12,373 bases of DNA from Hydrogenophilales bacterium (GCA_011391655.1 JAABQE010000133.1:1-12373); one strand, 5' to 3'. Shown: positions 1 to 6,872, numbered from the stretch's first letter. Notes: generated from the sequence alone by a model not told the origin. Translations and numbers: made by a program.

Positions 1-559
1 CCGTCATCAGCGGGCGATCCCACACCTGATAAAACACGCCAAGCGGTGGCCGGTTTGACGCCGGCACACGCAGCCCGGCCAGTCGCACCGTAAAATCCTG
101 CGCGGCGGCCCGAGCTGCTCCCGCATGCCCACTCACCTGACCGAGCAAAAGCAGCAAACGCGCCACGTCGTTGAGTTGCGTCGCGCGGGTTTGCAGCACC
201 GGCAGCCCCATTTTTTTCAAGCCATGGATGTCCACCGCGCGATTACCATCCAGCCACACAACGACCAGATCAGGTTTCAACGCCAAAATGCGCTCAAAAT
301 TCACCCGGCTGTAATCGCCGATGCGCGGGAGGGTCTGGGCACCTTGCGGGTAATCGCTGGCACTGTCCACACCCACCAGCTGTGCCCCGGCGCCGACGGC
401 AAACAATAGTTCTGTGAGATGTGGCGTCAGTGAAATAATGCGCTGCGGCGGACGGGCAAATTCGAGTGTTTGTCCGGCATCGTCAACCACACGGACCATC
501 GCGGCCTGCGCGGGCAACGCCAGCAACAAACACAGCCAGACACCCAGGCAACGGATCAC
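1..559 (-). CDS. btuF: BtuF-like cobalamin-binding periplasmic protein, 3' part outside window
   Basis: This is the first 186 codons of a periplasmic solute-binding protein that runs off the left edge. The GTG start overlaps the stop of the upstream phosphatase gene in a GTGA junction, which supports the start choice. Residues 1-19 form a signal peptide (Leu-rich core, AQA cleavage site). The mature part has VVDDAGQ, then PQRIISLTPHLTELLFAVGAG, then a GDYSRVNFERILALKPDLVV segment, the usual layout of the class III (BtuF/FhuD/TroA type) binding fold. BtuF proteins deliver vitamin B12 to the BtuCD ABC importer. The neighbouring CobC-type phosphatase supports a corrinoid role, but an iron-siderophore binding protein of the same fold cannot be excluded because the C-terminal lobe and any btuCD genes lie outside the window. 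It is likely translated from the proB operon mRNA by coupling. Confidence 0.85.
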   Translation of the reverse strand, partial: MIRCLGVWLCLLLALPAQAAMVRVVDDAGQTLEFARPPQRIISLTPHLTELLFAVGAGAQLVGVDSASDYPQGAQTLPRIGDYSRVNFERILALKPDLVVVWLDGNRAVDIHGLKKMGLPVLQTRATQLNDVARLLLLLGQVSGHAGAARAAAQDFTVRLAGLRVPASNRPPLGVFYQVWDRPLMT

Positions 560-1152
560 CGTCCGGGCAAGCTTCCGCCGTGAAAGATCAGACTCGCATT
601 CCCTTTACTGAAGTGCAGACGCGTCAACGACGCGCTCGCCACCTCGATGCGGTAGGCGTGCTGTAGCGGAATGTGCAACGCCCACGCAAGCGCCATGCGT
701 ACCACGCCGGCATGCCCGACGACCAGCACATGCTGATCCTGGTTCTGTGACACGACGGCCTCCAGACCGGCCGCTACCCGCGCCTGGAACGCAGCCAGCG
801 GCTCGGCACCCGCTGGGCGCGCATGCACGGGATCAGCCTTGAAGCGCGCCAGCGTGCCGGGTGCCTCCACTTCGATTTCGGCTGCAGTCTTGCCTTCCCA
901 TATGCCGAAGCCCACTTCCTGCAGGCGCGGCTCAAAAGCCAGCGGCAGGCCATGCTGCCCGGAGAGTGCTTCTGAAAAACTGCGGCAGCGCAGCAATGGA
1001 GACGAGACTATTCGCGTCCACGGCACTTGATCGCCCACGGCGGCGCGCATCTGTGCCCAGCCCTTCTCGGACAGGGGATCATCAATCTGGCCACGATATT
1101 TGCGCCCGCCAACCGGCTCGCCATGGCGCATCAAGTCCAGCACGGTGCTCAT
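556..1152 (-). CDS. cobC: Histidine phosphatase family protein, CobC-like (alpha-ribazole phosphatase)
   Basis: A 198-residue member of the histidine phosphatase (phosphoglycerate-mutase-like) superfamily. The phosphohistidine motif LMRHGE is at residues 7-12 (R9, H10), a second phosphate-binding Arg lies in SPLLRC (R55), the acidic residue in LQEVGFGIWEG (E79), and the second catalytic His in VVGHAGV (H147). The length fits CobC, which removes the phosphate from alpha-ribazole phosphate in assembly of the B12 lower ligand. Sequence alone does not separate CobC from other small phosphatases of this family. The specific call rests on the gene being fused by a 4-base overlap to btuF. It starts 25 bases after the proB stop on the same strand, so it probably shares that transcript. 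Activity would be cytoplasmic; there is no signal peptide. Confidence 0.75.
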   Translation of the reverse strand: MSTVLDLMRHGEPVGGRKYRGQIDDPLSEKGWAQMRAAVGDQVPWTRIVSSPLLRCRSFSEALSGQHGLPLAFEPRLQEVGFGIWEGKTAAEIEVEAPGTLARFKADPVHARPAGAEPLAAFQARVAAGLEAVVSQNQDQHVLVVGHAGVVRMALAWALHIPLQHAYRIEVASASLTRLHFSKGNASLIFHGGSLPGR

Positions 1153-1177
1153 GCGAGCCCCCGCTCAAACACGGCAC

Positions 1178-2302
1178 TCATGTCAGCACCACCAGGTTAT
1201 CGCGATGGATCAGTTCGGGTTCATCCATGTAACCAAGCTCGGACTCAATTGCACCGCTTGGCTTTCCGGCAATTCGGCGGGCTTCGCTGGCACTGTAATT
1301 GGCCAGCCCGCGCGCGATTTCACGTCCGCTTATATCAATCACTGCCACCACTTCGCCACGCTCAAACTCGCCAATCACACTTTTCACCCCCACCGGTAGC
1401 AGGCTTTTCCCTTCCTCGCGCAAGGCACGCACGGCGCCGTCGTCCAGCACCACGCCGCCATGCAATTGCAGGTGGTCGGCCAGCCACTGACGCCGCGCAG
1501 CCAGCGGCGCCTGGCGCGCCACCAATTGGCTGCCGATCGCCTCTCCCGCCGCCAATCGCAACAGCACGCTATCCTCGCGTCCGCTGCAAATCACCGTATG
1601 CGCGCCGCTCCGCGCGGCGCGCTTGGCGGCGAGAATTTTAGTCAGCATGCCGCCGGTGCCGACGCTGCTGCCTGCTCCGCCCGCCATGCGTTCAAGTTCA
1701 GGATCGCCGGCATGGGCATCGCTCACCAGCGTCGCCGTCACATCACGGCGCGGGTCTGCGGTATACAAACCCGTCTGGTCGGTCAGAATAATCAGGCAGT
1801 CCGCTTCGATCAGGTTGGTCACCAGCGCGCCCAGGGTATCGTTATCGCCGAGACGGATTTCATCGGTGGCGACGGTATCGTTTTCGTTGATGATCGGCAC
1901 CACTTTCAATTCAAGCAGTGTGCGCAACGTGGAACGCGCATTCAAATAGCGCGTGCGGTCGGCCAAATCCTCATGCGTGAGCAACACCTGCGCAGCGTGC
2001 AGGCCATGGGTGCGAAAAATGGATTCATACGCCTGCACCAAACCCATCTGGCCAACCGCGGCGGCAGCCTGCAACTCGTTGACCGCCTTGGGGCGTTTGC
2101 TCCAGCCCAGCCGCGCGATCCCCTCGGCAATCGCGCCGGAGGACACCAGCACGACCTCCTTGCCTTGTGCGGTGAGGGCCGCAATCTGCTCAGCCCAACG
2201 CGTCAGCGCGGTGTGGTCGAGCCCGCGCCCATCGGCGGTGACCAGGCTGGAGCCGACTTTGACGACGATACGCCGCGCCTCTTTGACAATCGAGAGGCTC
2301 AT
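1178..2302 (-). CDS. proB: Glutamate 5-kinase
   Basis: A full-length 374-residue ProB, which phosphorylates the gamma-carboxyl of glutamate in the first step of proline synthesis. The amino-acid-kinase domain shows [10 protein letters not shown] (K15), [36 protein letters not shown] with the [10 protein letters not shown] loop, [14 protein letters not shown], and the nucleotide-binding [11 protein letters not shown]-terminal PUA domain follows (from about GGVVLDDGA, with [10 protein letters not shown] and [15 protein letters not shown]). The frame stays open upstream, but the ATG at 2302 was chosen because it gives the family N-terminus and overlaps the CNP1 stop as ATGA. The enzyme is cytoplasmic and normally feedback-inhibited by proline. 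The partner gene proA is not in the window. In many betaproteobacteria proB follows obgE; here the upstream gene is the CNP1-like gene. Confidence 0.97.
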   Translation of the reverse strand: MSLSIVKEARRIVVKVGSSLVTADGRGLDHTALTRWAEQIAALTAQGKEVVLVSSGAIAEGIARLGWSKRPKAVNELQAAAAVGQMGLVQAYESIFRTHGLHAAQVLLTHEDLADRTRYLNARSTLRTLLELKVVPIINENDTVATDEIRLGDNDTLGALVTNLIEADCLIILTDQTGLYTADPRRDVTATLVSDAHAGDPELERMAGGAGSSVGTGGMLTKILAAKRAARSGAHTVICSGREDSVLLRLAAGEAIGSQLVARQAPLAARRQWLADHLQLHGGVVLDDGAVRALREEGKSLLPVGVKSVIGEFERGEVVAVIDISGREIARGLANYSASEARRIAGKPSGAIESELGYMDEPELIHRDNLVVLT

Positions 2303-2796
2303 CGCGCCCCCTGCTGCAGAATGCGCACCGCTTCCTGCGCGTCCTTGACCGGAATGCCGCCGGGACATAAGTAATCCTCGTACAGCGCTTTCTGGTACGA
2401 CAACAGAGAGCGAAATTTGATGGGCTCCCAGCCGGCGTTGCGTGCCTTCGACCAGGTGCCATCAGGATGGCCGTAAGCATACAGACGGTACTCGCCGGAG
2501 TCGCAGCGCAGCCCTTCAAACGAAACGTTCTTCGCCCCGCCCGCGGCTTCAATCACCACCGTATAGCGAACCACCTTGTCCGTCCCCACGCTGATCGATG
2601 CAGCATCGGCAAAATGCCGGTTGCGGGTCGCCGACGAGACAGTGATGGGAAGCAGATTCTCGGCCTTGGGATACGCTGGCAGCTGCGCGGCCACCTCTAT
2701 CCAGGGCTTGTCCTGTTCAAAATCATGGTCGAATTCGCCCCATTCGGCGTGGGCGAGAAGCGGCAAAGCCGACAAAATTATTAAAAGTTTTTTCAT
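2299..2796 (-). CDS. CNP1-like family secreted protein
   Basis: A 165-residue exported protein of unknown function. Residues 1-17 ([17 protein letters not shown]) are a clear signal peptide, so the long open extension upstream was discarded and the ATG at 2796 chosen. The mature N-terminus, [15 protein letters not shown], and the later YEDYLCPGG segment match the CNP1-like family (named after a cryptic neisserial protein) as I remember it. Two cysteines (C98 and C144) could form a disulfide in the periplasm. There is no lipobox and no further membrane segment. It is the first gene of the minus-strand unit and its stop overlaps the proB start, so translation is probably coupled. Co-occurrence with proB is familiar in betaproteobacteria but does not reveal the role. 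Confidence 0.8.
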   Translation of the reverse strand: MKKLLIILSALPLLAHAEWGEFDHDFEQDKPWIEVAAQLPAYPKAENLLPITVSSATRNRHFADAASISVGTDKVVRYTVVIEAAGGAKNVSFEGLRCDSGEYRLYAYGHPDGTWSKARNAGWEPIKFRSLLSYQKALYEDYLCPGGIPVKDAQEAVRILQQGAR

Positions 2797-2967
2797 GCGT
2801 GCCAATTGTATGGGCTCGGCACAGGAATGTCTCCGTCCAGAAACGGAGCATGAACAGACAGGCATCAGAAATGTGGCGGTAATGTCTACACTTGCGCGAC
2901 AACCGTAGCTTTGCCCGCGCTGACGTGCAAGCCGCACCTCAGCGTCCTTGCGGGATGCAGCAAAACG
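2797..2967. other. Intergenic stretch before the CNP1-proB unit
   Basis: These 171 bases separate the DUF3501 stop from the CNP1 start, both genes on the minus strand, and should hold the promoter of the proB unit. I find no convincing -35/-10 pair. Two weak inverted repeats are visible: an imperfect one at 2918-2944 (6 bp and 4 bp arms, one C-C mismatch, 5-base loop) and a 6-bp one at 2831-2848 (CTCCGT/ACGGAG). Neither is followed by a T-tract on the minus strand, so I do not call a terminator. Confidence 0.4.
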
Positions 2968-3552
2968 TCAAGCCAAATCAAGTACCAGCGAGGCGCGGGC
3001 GTTTTCCGCCAATGCCGTCGATGCCACCGGGTAAGCCACGAGATCGATCCCCATGCAGATCGGGCTGCCTGCCTTGGCTGCCGCGATCGAAGCCGCATCG
3101 AGCTCAAAACGCAAAAAGTGCACCGCCGAGGTTTTTTCTGCGTTCTCGCGCGCCATGTCTTCATCGGCGATGGCGTAGATGCGTGCCTGATCGGCGGCCT
3201 GCACCCACACCCGCTCCTCGATCCCCTTCAGCTTCGCCAGTGCGATCTGGCGCTCATCCGGGTCGGGATACTCGATCATCATGGTGGCTTTCCAGTTGCT
3301 GCCATCCGGAATCAGCGGGTTGTAGGCGTCCAGTTCGTCCTGAATGCCCGCGTCTTCAAAAGTACGCTCGGCGCGCAGCATTTCCTGAACCTGATAACGC
3401 ATGGTTTTCTCGTCTTCAAAAATCAGCGTCACGTGCTCGCCCAGCGCCACTGCGCGATTTTTCTTGTGCGCAATCATTTCGCTGCGATAGGCAGGACGAA
3501 TCTTGGCGTAGCTTTCCAGGCTCATCAGGCTGTCACGGGTGATATGCGGCAT
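2968..3552 (-). CDS. DUF3501 family protein
   Basis: A 194-residue soluble protein recognised as DUF3501 from its N-terminus (ITRDSLMSLESYAKIRPAYR), the ALGEHVTLIFEDEKTMRYQVQEMLRAER core, and its position after an HdrD-like Fe-S protein and rubrerythrin. No signal peptide or membrane segment is present. It contains a single cysteine (C166), so it is unlikely to hold its own Fe-S cluster. The start at 3552 is preceded by a good AAGGAG ribosome site about 6 bases away; the longer open frame upstream lacks one and runs into the preceding gene. Only 22 bases separate it from the Fe-S gene, so the two are almost certainly co-transcribed. Function is unknown. I infer a protein partner or assembly role for the Fe-S protein, without direct evidence. 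Confidence 0.85.
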   Translation of the reverse strand: MPHITRDSLMSLESYAKIRPAYRSEMIAHKKNRAVALGEHVTLIFEDEKTMRYQVQEMLRAERTFEDAGIQDELDAYNPLIPDGSNWKATMMIEYPDPDERQIALAKLKGIEERVWVQAADQARIYAIADEDMARENAEKTSAVHFLRFELDAASIAAAKAGSPICMGIDLVAYPVASTALAENARASLVLDLA

Positions 3553-3574
3553 ATGCTTCTCCTTGCTCAGATGA

Positions 3575-4906
3575 TTATTCGAGGCCGTATGCAATGCGCA
3601 TCAGCGTGATCGGGTGCTGCTTCTCGGCGGTCGCGCCTTCGCCCATGCCTTGCAGGATGTGGCGCGCGGCAATCGCACAGTCGGAACTCACGTAATCGGG
3701 CTGCGGCTCGGCCATCAGGCGAAACACGGGCTTGCCAATCTTCATCGATTTATCGAAGTATTCCGATTTCACCCCCCAGGTGCCGTCATGGCCGGAGCAG
3801 CGCTCGACCATCGTCACCTTGGCACCGGCCAGTTGCAGCGCGTCACGCGTCTTGTTGCCGATGTTCTGCACGCGCTGGTGGCACGGCACGTGATAGGACA
3901 CCTTGCCTAGCGGACGCTTGAAATCGGTCTTCAGCAGGCCCTCGACGTTGCGCGCCATCAGGTATTCGAATGGATCCCACATCGCCTCCTTCACCGCCTG
4001 CACGTCGGCATCGTCGGGAAACATCAGTGGCAGTTCCTGCTTGTACATCAGTGTGCACGAAGGCACCGGCGTGAGGATTGCATAACCTTCGCGCGCGAGC
4101 TTGACCAGATGCGGGATATTCACGTCTTTCAGCTTGTCAACCGCGTCAAGATCCCCCAGTTCCAGCTTGGGCATGCCACAGCAGGCTTCTTTTTCCACCA
4201 GCACGGCTGGAATCTCGTTGTGCGCCAGGAGTTTCAACAAGTCATGGCCAATGCCTGGCTCGTTATAGTTCACGTAACACGTGGCGTAAATCGCCACTTT
4301 GCCCGGCGTGCGTGCGCCTGCCTTCACCGCGAAATCGCTGCGCGGCCTGGCAGTGGAACGGAATTTGGCACTGTCGTATTCCGGCAGTTCGCGGTCGGGA
4401 TGAATGTGCAGCACGCTGTCGACCAGCTTGCGGACCGGTTGGCTCTTCAGGCTGGCGTTCACCACCTGCACCACTACCGGAATCGAGGCGAGTTTGCCCA
4501 TCGCATCCGTGCTGGAAAGCAACTTGTCGCGGAAAGTCGTGTTGCCCTTTTTGAATTTGATCGCCTTGGCGCGCAGCATGGTGTGCGGGAAGTCGAGGTT
4601 CCACGGATGCGGCGGCACATAGGGGCATTTGGTCATGTAACAGAGGTCGCACAGATAGCACTCGTCGACCACTTTCGCGTAGTCAGATTTGGCAACGCCA
4701 TCCACCTCCATCGTCGGCGAATTGTCGACCAGGTCAAACAAGGTCGGGAATGCGGTGCACAGCGACACGCAACGACGGCAGCCATGGCAAATGTCAAAGC
4801 TGCGCTCCAGTTCATGGTTGAGCTTGTCCTCGTCGTAAAAATCCGGATTTTTCCAATCAAGCGGATGACGGGTCGGGGCTTCAAGACTGCCTTCGCGGCT
4901 GCTCAT
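3575..4906 (-). CDS. HdrD/GlpC-like (4Fe-4S) and CCG-domain oxidoreductase subunit
   Basis: A 443-residue soluble protein with two N-terminal 4Fe-4S sites and two CCG domains, as in GlpC and heterodisulfide reductase subunit D. Site 1 is C40/C43/C46/C50. Site 2 is C83/C86/C89/C94, where the last gap is four residues instead of three. CCG domain 1 uses C210, the C242-C243-G motif and C284. Domain 2 has C342, a C370-S-G motif in which the second cysteine is Ser, and C410. Proteins of this family carry electrons and in HdrD the CCG domains bind a special cluster for disulfide chemistry. Here no glpA, glpB, hdrE or lactate-utilisation partner is adjacent, so glycerol-3-phosphate or lactate dehydrogenase use is unlikely. 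The gene lies between rubrerythrin and DUF3501, suggesting it feeds or receives electrons in peroxide or iron metabolism (inference). AGGAG lies 5 bases before the ATG. Confidence 0.9.
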   Translation of the reverse strand: MSSREGSLEAPTRHPLDWKNPDFYDEDKLNHELERSFDICHGCRRCVSLCTAFPTLFDLVDNSPTMEVDGVAKSDYAKVVDECYLCDLCYMTKCPYVPPHPWNLDFPHTMLRAKAIKFKKGNTTFRDKLLSSTDAMGKLASIPVVVQVVNASLKSQPVRKLVDSVLHIHPDRELPEYDSAKFRSTARPRSDFAVKAGARTPGKVAIYATCYVNYNEPGIGHDLLKLLAHNEIPAVLVEKEACCGMPKLELGDLDAVDKLKDVNIPHLVKLAREGYAILTPVPSCTLMYKQELPLMFPDDADVQAVKEAMWDPFEYLMARNVEGLLKTDFKRPLGKVSYHVPCHQRVQNIGNKTRDALQLAGAKVTMVERCSGHDGTWGVKSEYFDKSMKIGKPVFRLMAEPQPDYVSSDCAIAARHILQGMGEGATAEKQHPITLMRIAYGLE

Positions 4907-4951
4907 GCGAACTCCTGTTTAAACTGGGTATAAATAGGACAATAGAATGAA

Positions 4952-4981
4952 AAAAAGCGGGTCGAATTCGACCCGCTTTTT
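4952..4981 (-). terminator. Perfect hairpin terminator between rubrerythrin and the Fe-S gene
   Basis: The 20-base core GCGGGTCGAATTCGACCCGC (4957-4976) is a perfect palindrome flanked by five A and five T, so the minus-strand transcript of rubrerythrin would form a GC-rich stem followed by a U-run. It sits 12 bases after the rubrerythrin stop and 45 bases before the next start. It could work in both directions by symmetry. It probably ends most rubrerythrin mRNA and leaves the downstream pair to readthrough or to a weak promoter in the AT-rich 4921-4950 segment. Confidence 0.85.
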
Positions 4982-4993
4982 GCTTGAGCGAAA

Positions 4994-5413
4994 TTAAGCG
5001 CCCAGGGTGTCCAGAGTTTTCTGGAACTTGTTGGCGTGCGAGCGCTCGGCCTTGGCCAGCGTCTCAAACCAGTCGGCGATTTCGTCGAAACCTTCGCTGC
5101 GTGCATCCTTGGCCATGCCAGGATACATGTCGGTGTACTCGTGGGTTTCGCCAGCGATTGCCGTCTTCAGGTTGTCTGCGGTGGGGCCGAAAGGCAAGCC
5201 GGTTGCGGGATCGCCGCATTTTTCCAGATATTCCAGGTGACCGTGCGCGTGGCCGGTTTCGCCTTCAGCGGTGGAGCGGAACACGGAAGCAACGTCGTTG
5301 AAGCCTTCCACGTCAGCTTTTGCTGCGAAGTAGAGGTAGCGGCGGTTGGCCTGTGATTCGCCAGCGAAGGCGGCCTTCAGATGGTCTTCAGTTTTCGAAC
5401 CTTTGAGTTGCAT
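4994..5413 (-). CDS. Rubrerythrin (short form, diiron domain only)
   Basis: A 139-residue ferritin-like four-helix diiron protein. Expected ligands are visible as two half-sites: E19 ([10 protein letters not shown]) with E52-x-x-H55, and E89/E92 ([11 protein letters not shown]) with E123-x-x-H126. Classical rubrerythrin has about 190 residues with a C-terminal rubredoxin domain carrying a CxxC pair; here the protein ends right after helix 4 ([11 protein letters not shown]), so no rubredoxin is present and electrons must come from elsewhere. Rubrerythrins reduce hydrogen peroxide to water in the cytoplasm. The missing rubredoxin makes the adjacent Fe-S protein an attractive electron donor (inference). 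The start is supported by an AGGAG about 9 bases upstream. A terminator follows the gene and palindromic sites precede it. Confidence 0.92.
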   Translation of the reverse strand: MQLKGSKTEDHLKAAFAGESQANRRYLYFAAKADVEGFNDVASVFRSTAEGETGHAHGHLEYLEKCGDPATGLPFGPTADNLKTAIAGETHEYTDMYPGMAKDARSEGFDEIADWFETLAKAERSHANKFQKTLDTLGA

Positions 5414-5481
5414 AACCCTAGCTCCTTGATTAAGTGATCATTGATTGAATGGTTTGAACGGGATGCTTTGCAGCCTGAAAT

Positions 5482-5518
5482 ATTCATCCCCCTGCCGAGC
5501 GATCAGAGGGGGATGAAT
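5482..5518. repeat. 12-bp perfect inverted repeat upstream of rubrerythrin
   Basis: ATTCATCCCCCT (5482-5493) is repeated exactly in reverse complement at 5507-5518, with a 13-base spacer. It lies 69 bases upstream of the rubrerythrin start. There is no following T-tract in either direction, so it reads less like a terminator than like a 5'-UTR stem-loop of the rubrerythrin mRNA or a wide-spaced regulator site. Which of these applies cannot be told from sequence. Confidence 0.75.
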
Positions 5519-5523
5519 GGTCT

Positions 5524-5538
5524 TTAGACTAAGTCTAA
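5524..5538. promoter_or_regulatory. Candidate operator: 7-1-7 palindrome
   Basis: TTAGACTAAGTCTAA is a perfect 7-1-7 inverted repeat located about 110 bases upstream of rubrerythrin and 130 bases upstream of msrB, in the shared divergent region. The 7-1-7 geometry is that of Fur/PerR-type boxes, and PerR controls rubrerythrin in several anaerobes, but the bases differ from the PerR consensus and GACT/AGTC half-sites also recall Rrf2-family sites. I cannot assign the regulator. Confidence 0.5.
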
Positions 5539-5603
5539 TACCTGAACGAAGAATAAACCCGACACGATAGCGCTGTCAACCATGCCGCGAACAACCCTTG
5601 TGC

Positions 5604-5628
5604 CGTAGGGGCAAAGCGTCCCGCTACG
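5604..5628. repeat. Small REP-like imperfect palindrome
   Basis: CGTAGGGG and CCCGCTACG face each other across an 8-base loop, pairing as CGTAG/CTACG plus GGG/CCC with one bulged G. It ends in the same GCTACGC string as the REP-like units at 11683-11769, so it may be a diverged member of the same family. It lies 41 bases upstream of msrB. Confidence 0.4.
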
Positions 5629-5668
5629 CCAGCCAGAGGGTAAACTTCCAGCTTAAAGGAGACCCGCC

Positions 5669-6085
5669 ATGAGCTTCGACAAAACCAAAACCGACGCCGA
5701 ATGGCGCGCCGAACTCAGTCCCGAGCAATATCGCATTTTGCGCGAGCACGGCACCGAACGCGCGTTTACCGGCCATTATTGGGACAATCACGCAGCCGGA
5801 GAATACCGCTGCGCAGCGTGCGGCGAACCGCTATTCGCCTCCCAGACCAAATTCGACTCCGGCACCGGCTGGCCGAGCTTTTACCAGGCCATCAATGCCG
5901 ATGCGGTGGCCGAAAAAACCGATTCCAGCCACGGCATGACGCGTGTCGAAGCGCTGTGTCGCCGCTGTGGCTCGCATCTGGGCCATGTCTTCCCCGATGG
6001 CCCCGCGCCCACTGGAACGCGCTATTGCATCAACTCGGCTTCGCTGGTGTTTGAAGCCGACCGTCCCACCCAAACATCGGACTAG
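5669..6085 (+). CDS. msrB: Peptide-methionine (R)-S-oxide reductase
   Basis: A 138-residue cytoplasmic MsrB that repairs methionine-R-sulfoxide in proteins. The structural zinc site is C48/C51 (CAAC) with C97/C100 (CRRC). The substrate region SGTGWPSF is at 65-72, and the catalytic cysteine is C120 in RYCINSASL. The resolving-cysteine position in KFDSGTGWP is Ser, which is common in the family and means another thiol or thioredoxin must recycle the enzyme. There is no MsrA domain and no signal peptide. A strong AAAGGAG lies just before the ATG. It is transcribed divergently from rubrerythrin, and its TAG stop is followed after one codon by the in-frame TTG start of a flavin oxidoreductase, so the two are tightly coupled. 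Confidence 0.96.
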   Translation: MSFDKTKTDAEWRAELSPEQYRILREHGTERAFTGHYWDNHAAGEYRCAACGEPLFASQTKFDSGTGWPSFYQAINADAVAEKTDSSHGMTRVEALCRRCGSHLGHVFPDGPAPTGTRYCINSASLVFEADRPTQTSD

Positions 6086-6088
6086 GCC

Positions 6089-6793
6089 TTGCACATTTTT
6101 GACGCACGCATCACAGCGATTACCCCCGCGACACCCAGCATCCGCGTCCTGCATCTGACCATCCCCGATGCGCGCTTCCGGTTTTTGCCGGGGCAATGGG
6201 TGGATCTGAGCATCACCGTTGATGGCGCCACGCACACGGCGGGGTATTCCATCACCACCTCGCCCATCCATCACGGCGAAATCGAACTGGCGATCAAAGC
6301 CAGCGCACGCCATCCGCTGGCGCGCTGGGTGCATGAAACCGCACGCGTCGGCGACCAGGTCACCGTGACGCAAGGTCAGGGGCCGTTCGTCTACCTGCCG
6401 GAGATGAGCGACAACATCGTGTTGATCGGCGGGGGCGTGGGTGTCACCCCGCTGCTTTCGATTTTTCGCCATGTGCGCGATGCCCAATTACCCTGTGGCG
6501 TGAATCTGGTCTACAGCGTGTCGGACAGCCGCGAAATTCTCTTCCACGACGAACTCGAGGCGGCTGCCCGCAGCCACGGCAACCTGCACGTGAGCATCAC
6601 CGTTACCCAGCCCGACCCCAGCTGGCATGGACTGAGCGGCCGTATCGACCCCATCAAGCTGCATGCGCTCGACGTGCCGGACGACACCCTGTATTACCTG
6701 TGCGGCCCCAAGGGCATGGTCGAGGACATGAGCACCCTGCTGCACGATCTGGGCGTGCCGATGAGCCGGATTATTTTTGAAAAGTGGTGGTAA
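6089..6793 (+). CDS. OXNAD1-like FAD/NAD(P)-binding oxidoreductase
   Basis: A 234-residue ferredoxin-reductase-type flavoprotein. The FAD domain has PGQWVDL (34-40) and GYSITTSP (52-59), the latter taking the place of the usual RxYS motif with Ala-Gly before the Tyr, as I recall for OXNAD1-like proteins. The NAD(P) domain has IGGGVGVTPLLSIF (113-126) and LCGPKGM (204-210). The C-terminus is IIFEKWW, with an aromatic ending as in bacterial members of the family. There is no 2Fe-2S domain, so it passes electrons between NAD(P)H and a separate partner. The TTG start is forced, because an in-frame TAG (the msrB stop) is only two codons upstream and no ATG is near the family N-terminus. No strong ribosome site is visible, suggesting termination-reinitiation from msrB. 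A role in supplying reductant to MsrB or rubrerythrin is possible but unproven. Confidence 0.88.
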   Translation: MHIFDARITAITPATPSIRVLHLTIPDARFRFLPGQWVDLSITVDGATHTAGYSITTSPIHHGEIELAIKASARHPLARWVHETARVGDQVTVTQGQGPFVYLPEMSDNIVLIGGGVGVTPLLSIFRHVRDAQLPCGVNLVYSVSDSREILFHDELEAAARSHGNLHVSITVTQPDPSWHGLSGRIDPIKLHALDVPDDTLYYLCGPKGMVEDMSTLLHDLGVPMSRIIFEKWW

Positions 6794-6872
6794 GGAGGCA
6801 GCCAGCCTTTCGTACCATCGCCCCATCCCTCCAGCCGCACTACGCTTGCACTACCGTCACCCGGAGAATCCC

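Noticed and set aside
1100..1180. Cobalamin riboswitch before the phosphatase/btuF pair
   Set aside because: Only 25 non-coding bases separate proB from the phosphatase, far too few for the structure.
1460..2374. Long plus-strand open frame opposite proB
   Set aside because: It is the antisense shadow of a clearly conserved kinase; no recognisable protein features and no ribosome site.
2831..2848. CTCCGT/ACGGAG stem-loop upstream of the CNP1 gene
   Set aside because: Only six base pairs, no T-tract and no known regulator match; likely chance in GC-rich DNA.
2918..2944. Hairpin after the DUF3501 gene as a terminator
   Set aside because: The stem is interrupted by a C-C mismatch and the minus strand has no T-run after it.
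4109..4933. 274-codon plus-strand open frame opposite the Fe-S gene
   Set aside because: Its His/Arg/Val-rich product is the complement of conserved Cys-motif codons; no independent support.
5425..5455. FNR/CRP-like TTGAT...ATCA pattern before rubrerythrin
   Set aside because: The half-sites TTGAT and ATCAT are six bases apart instead of the four required for an FNR box, and the second half-site is imperfect.
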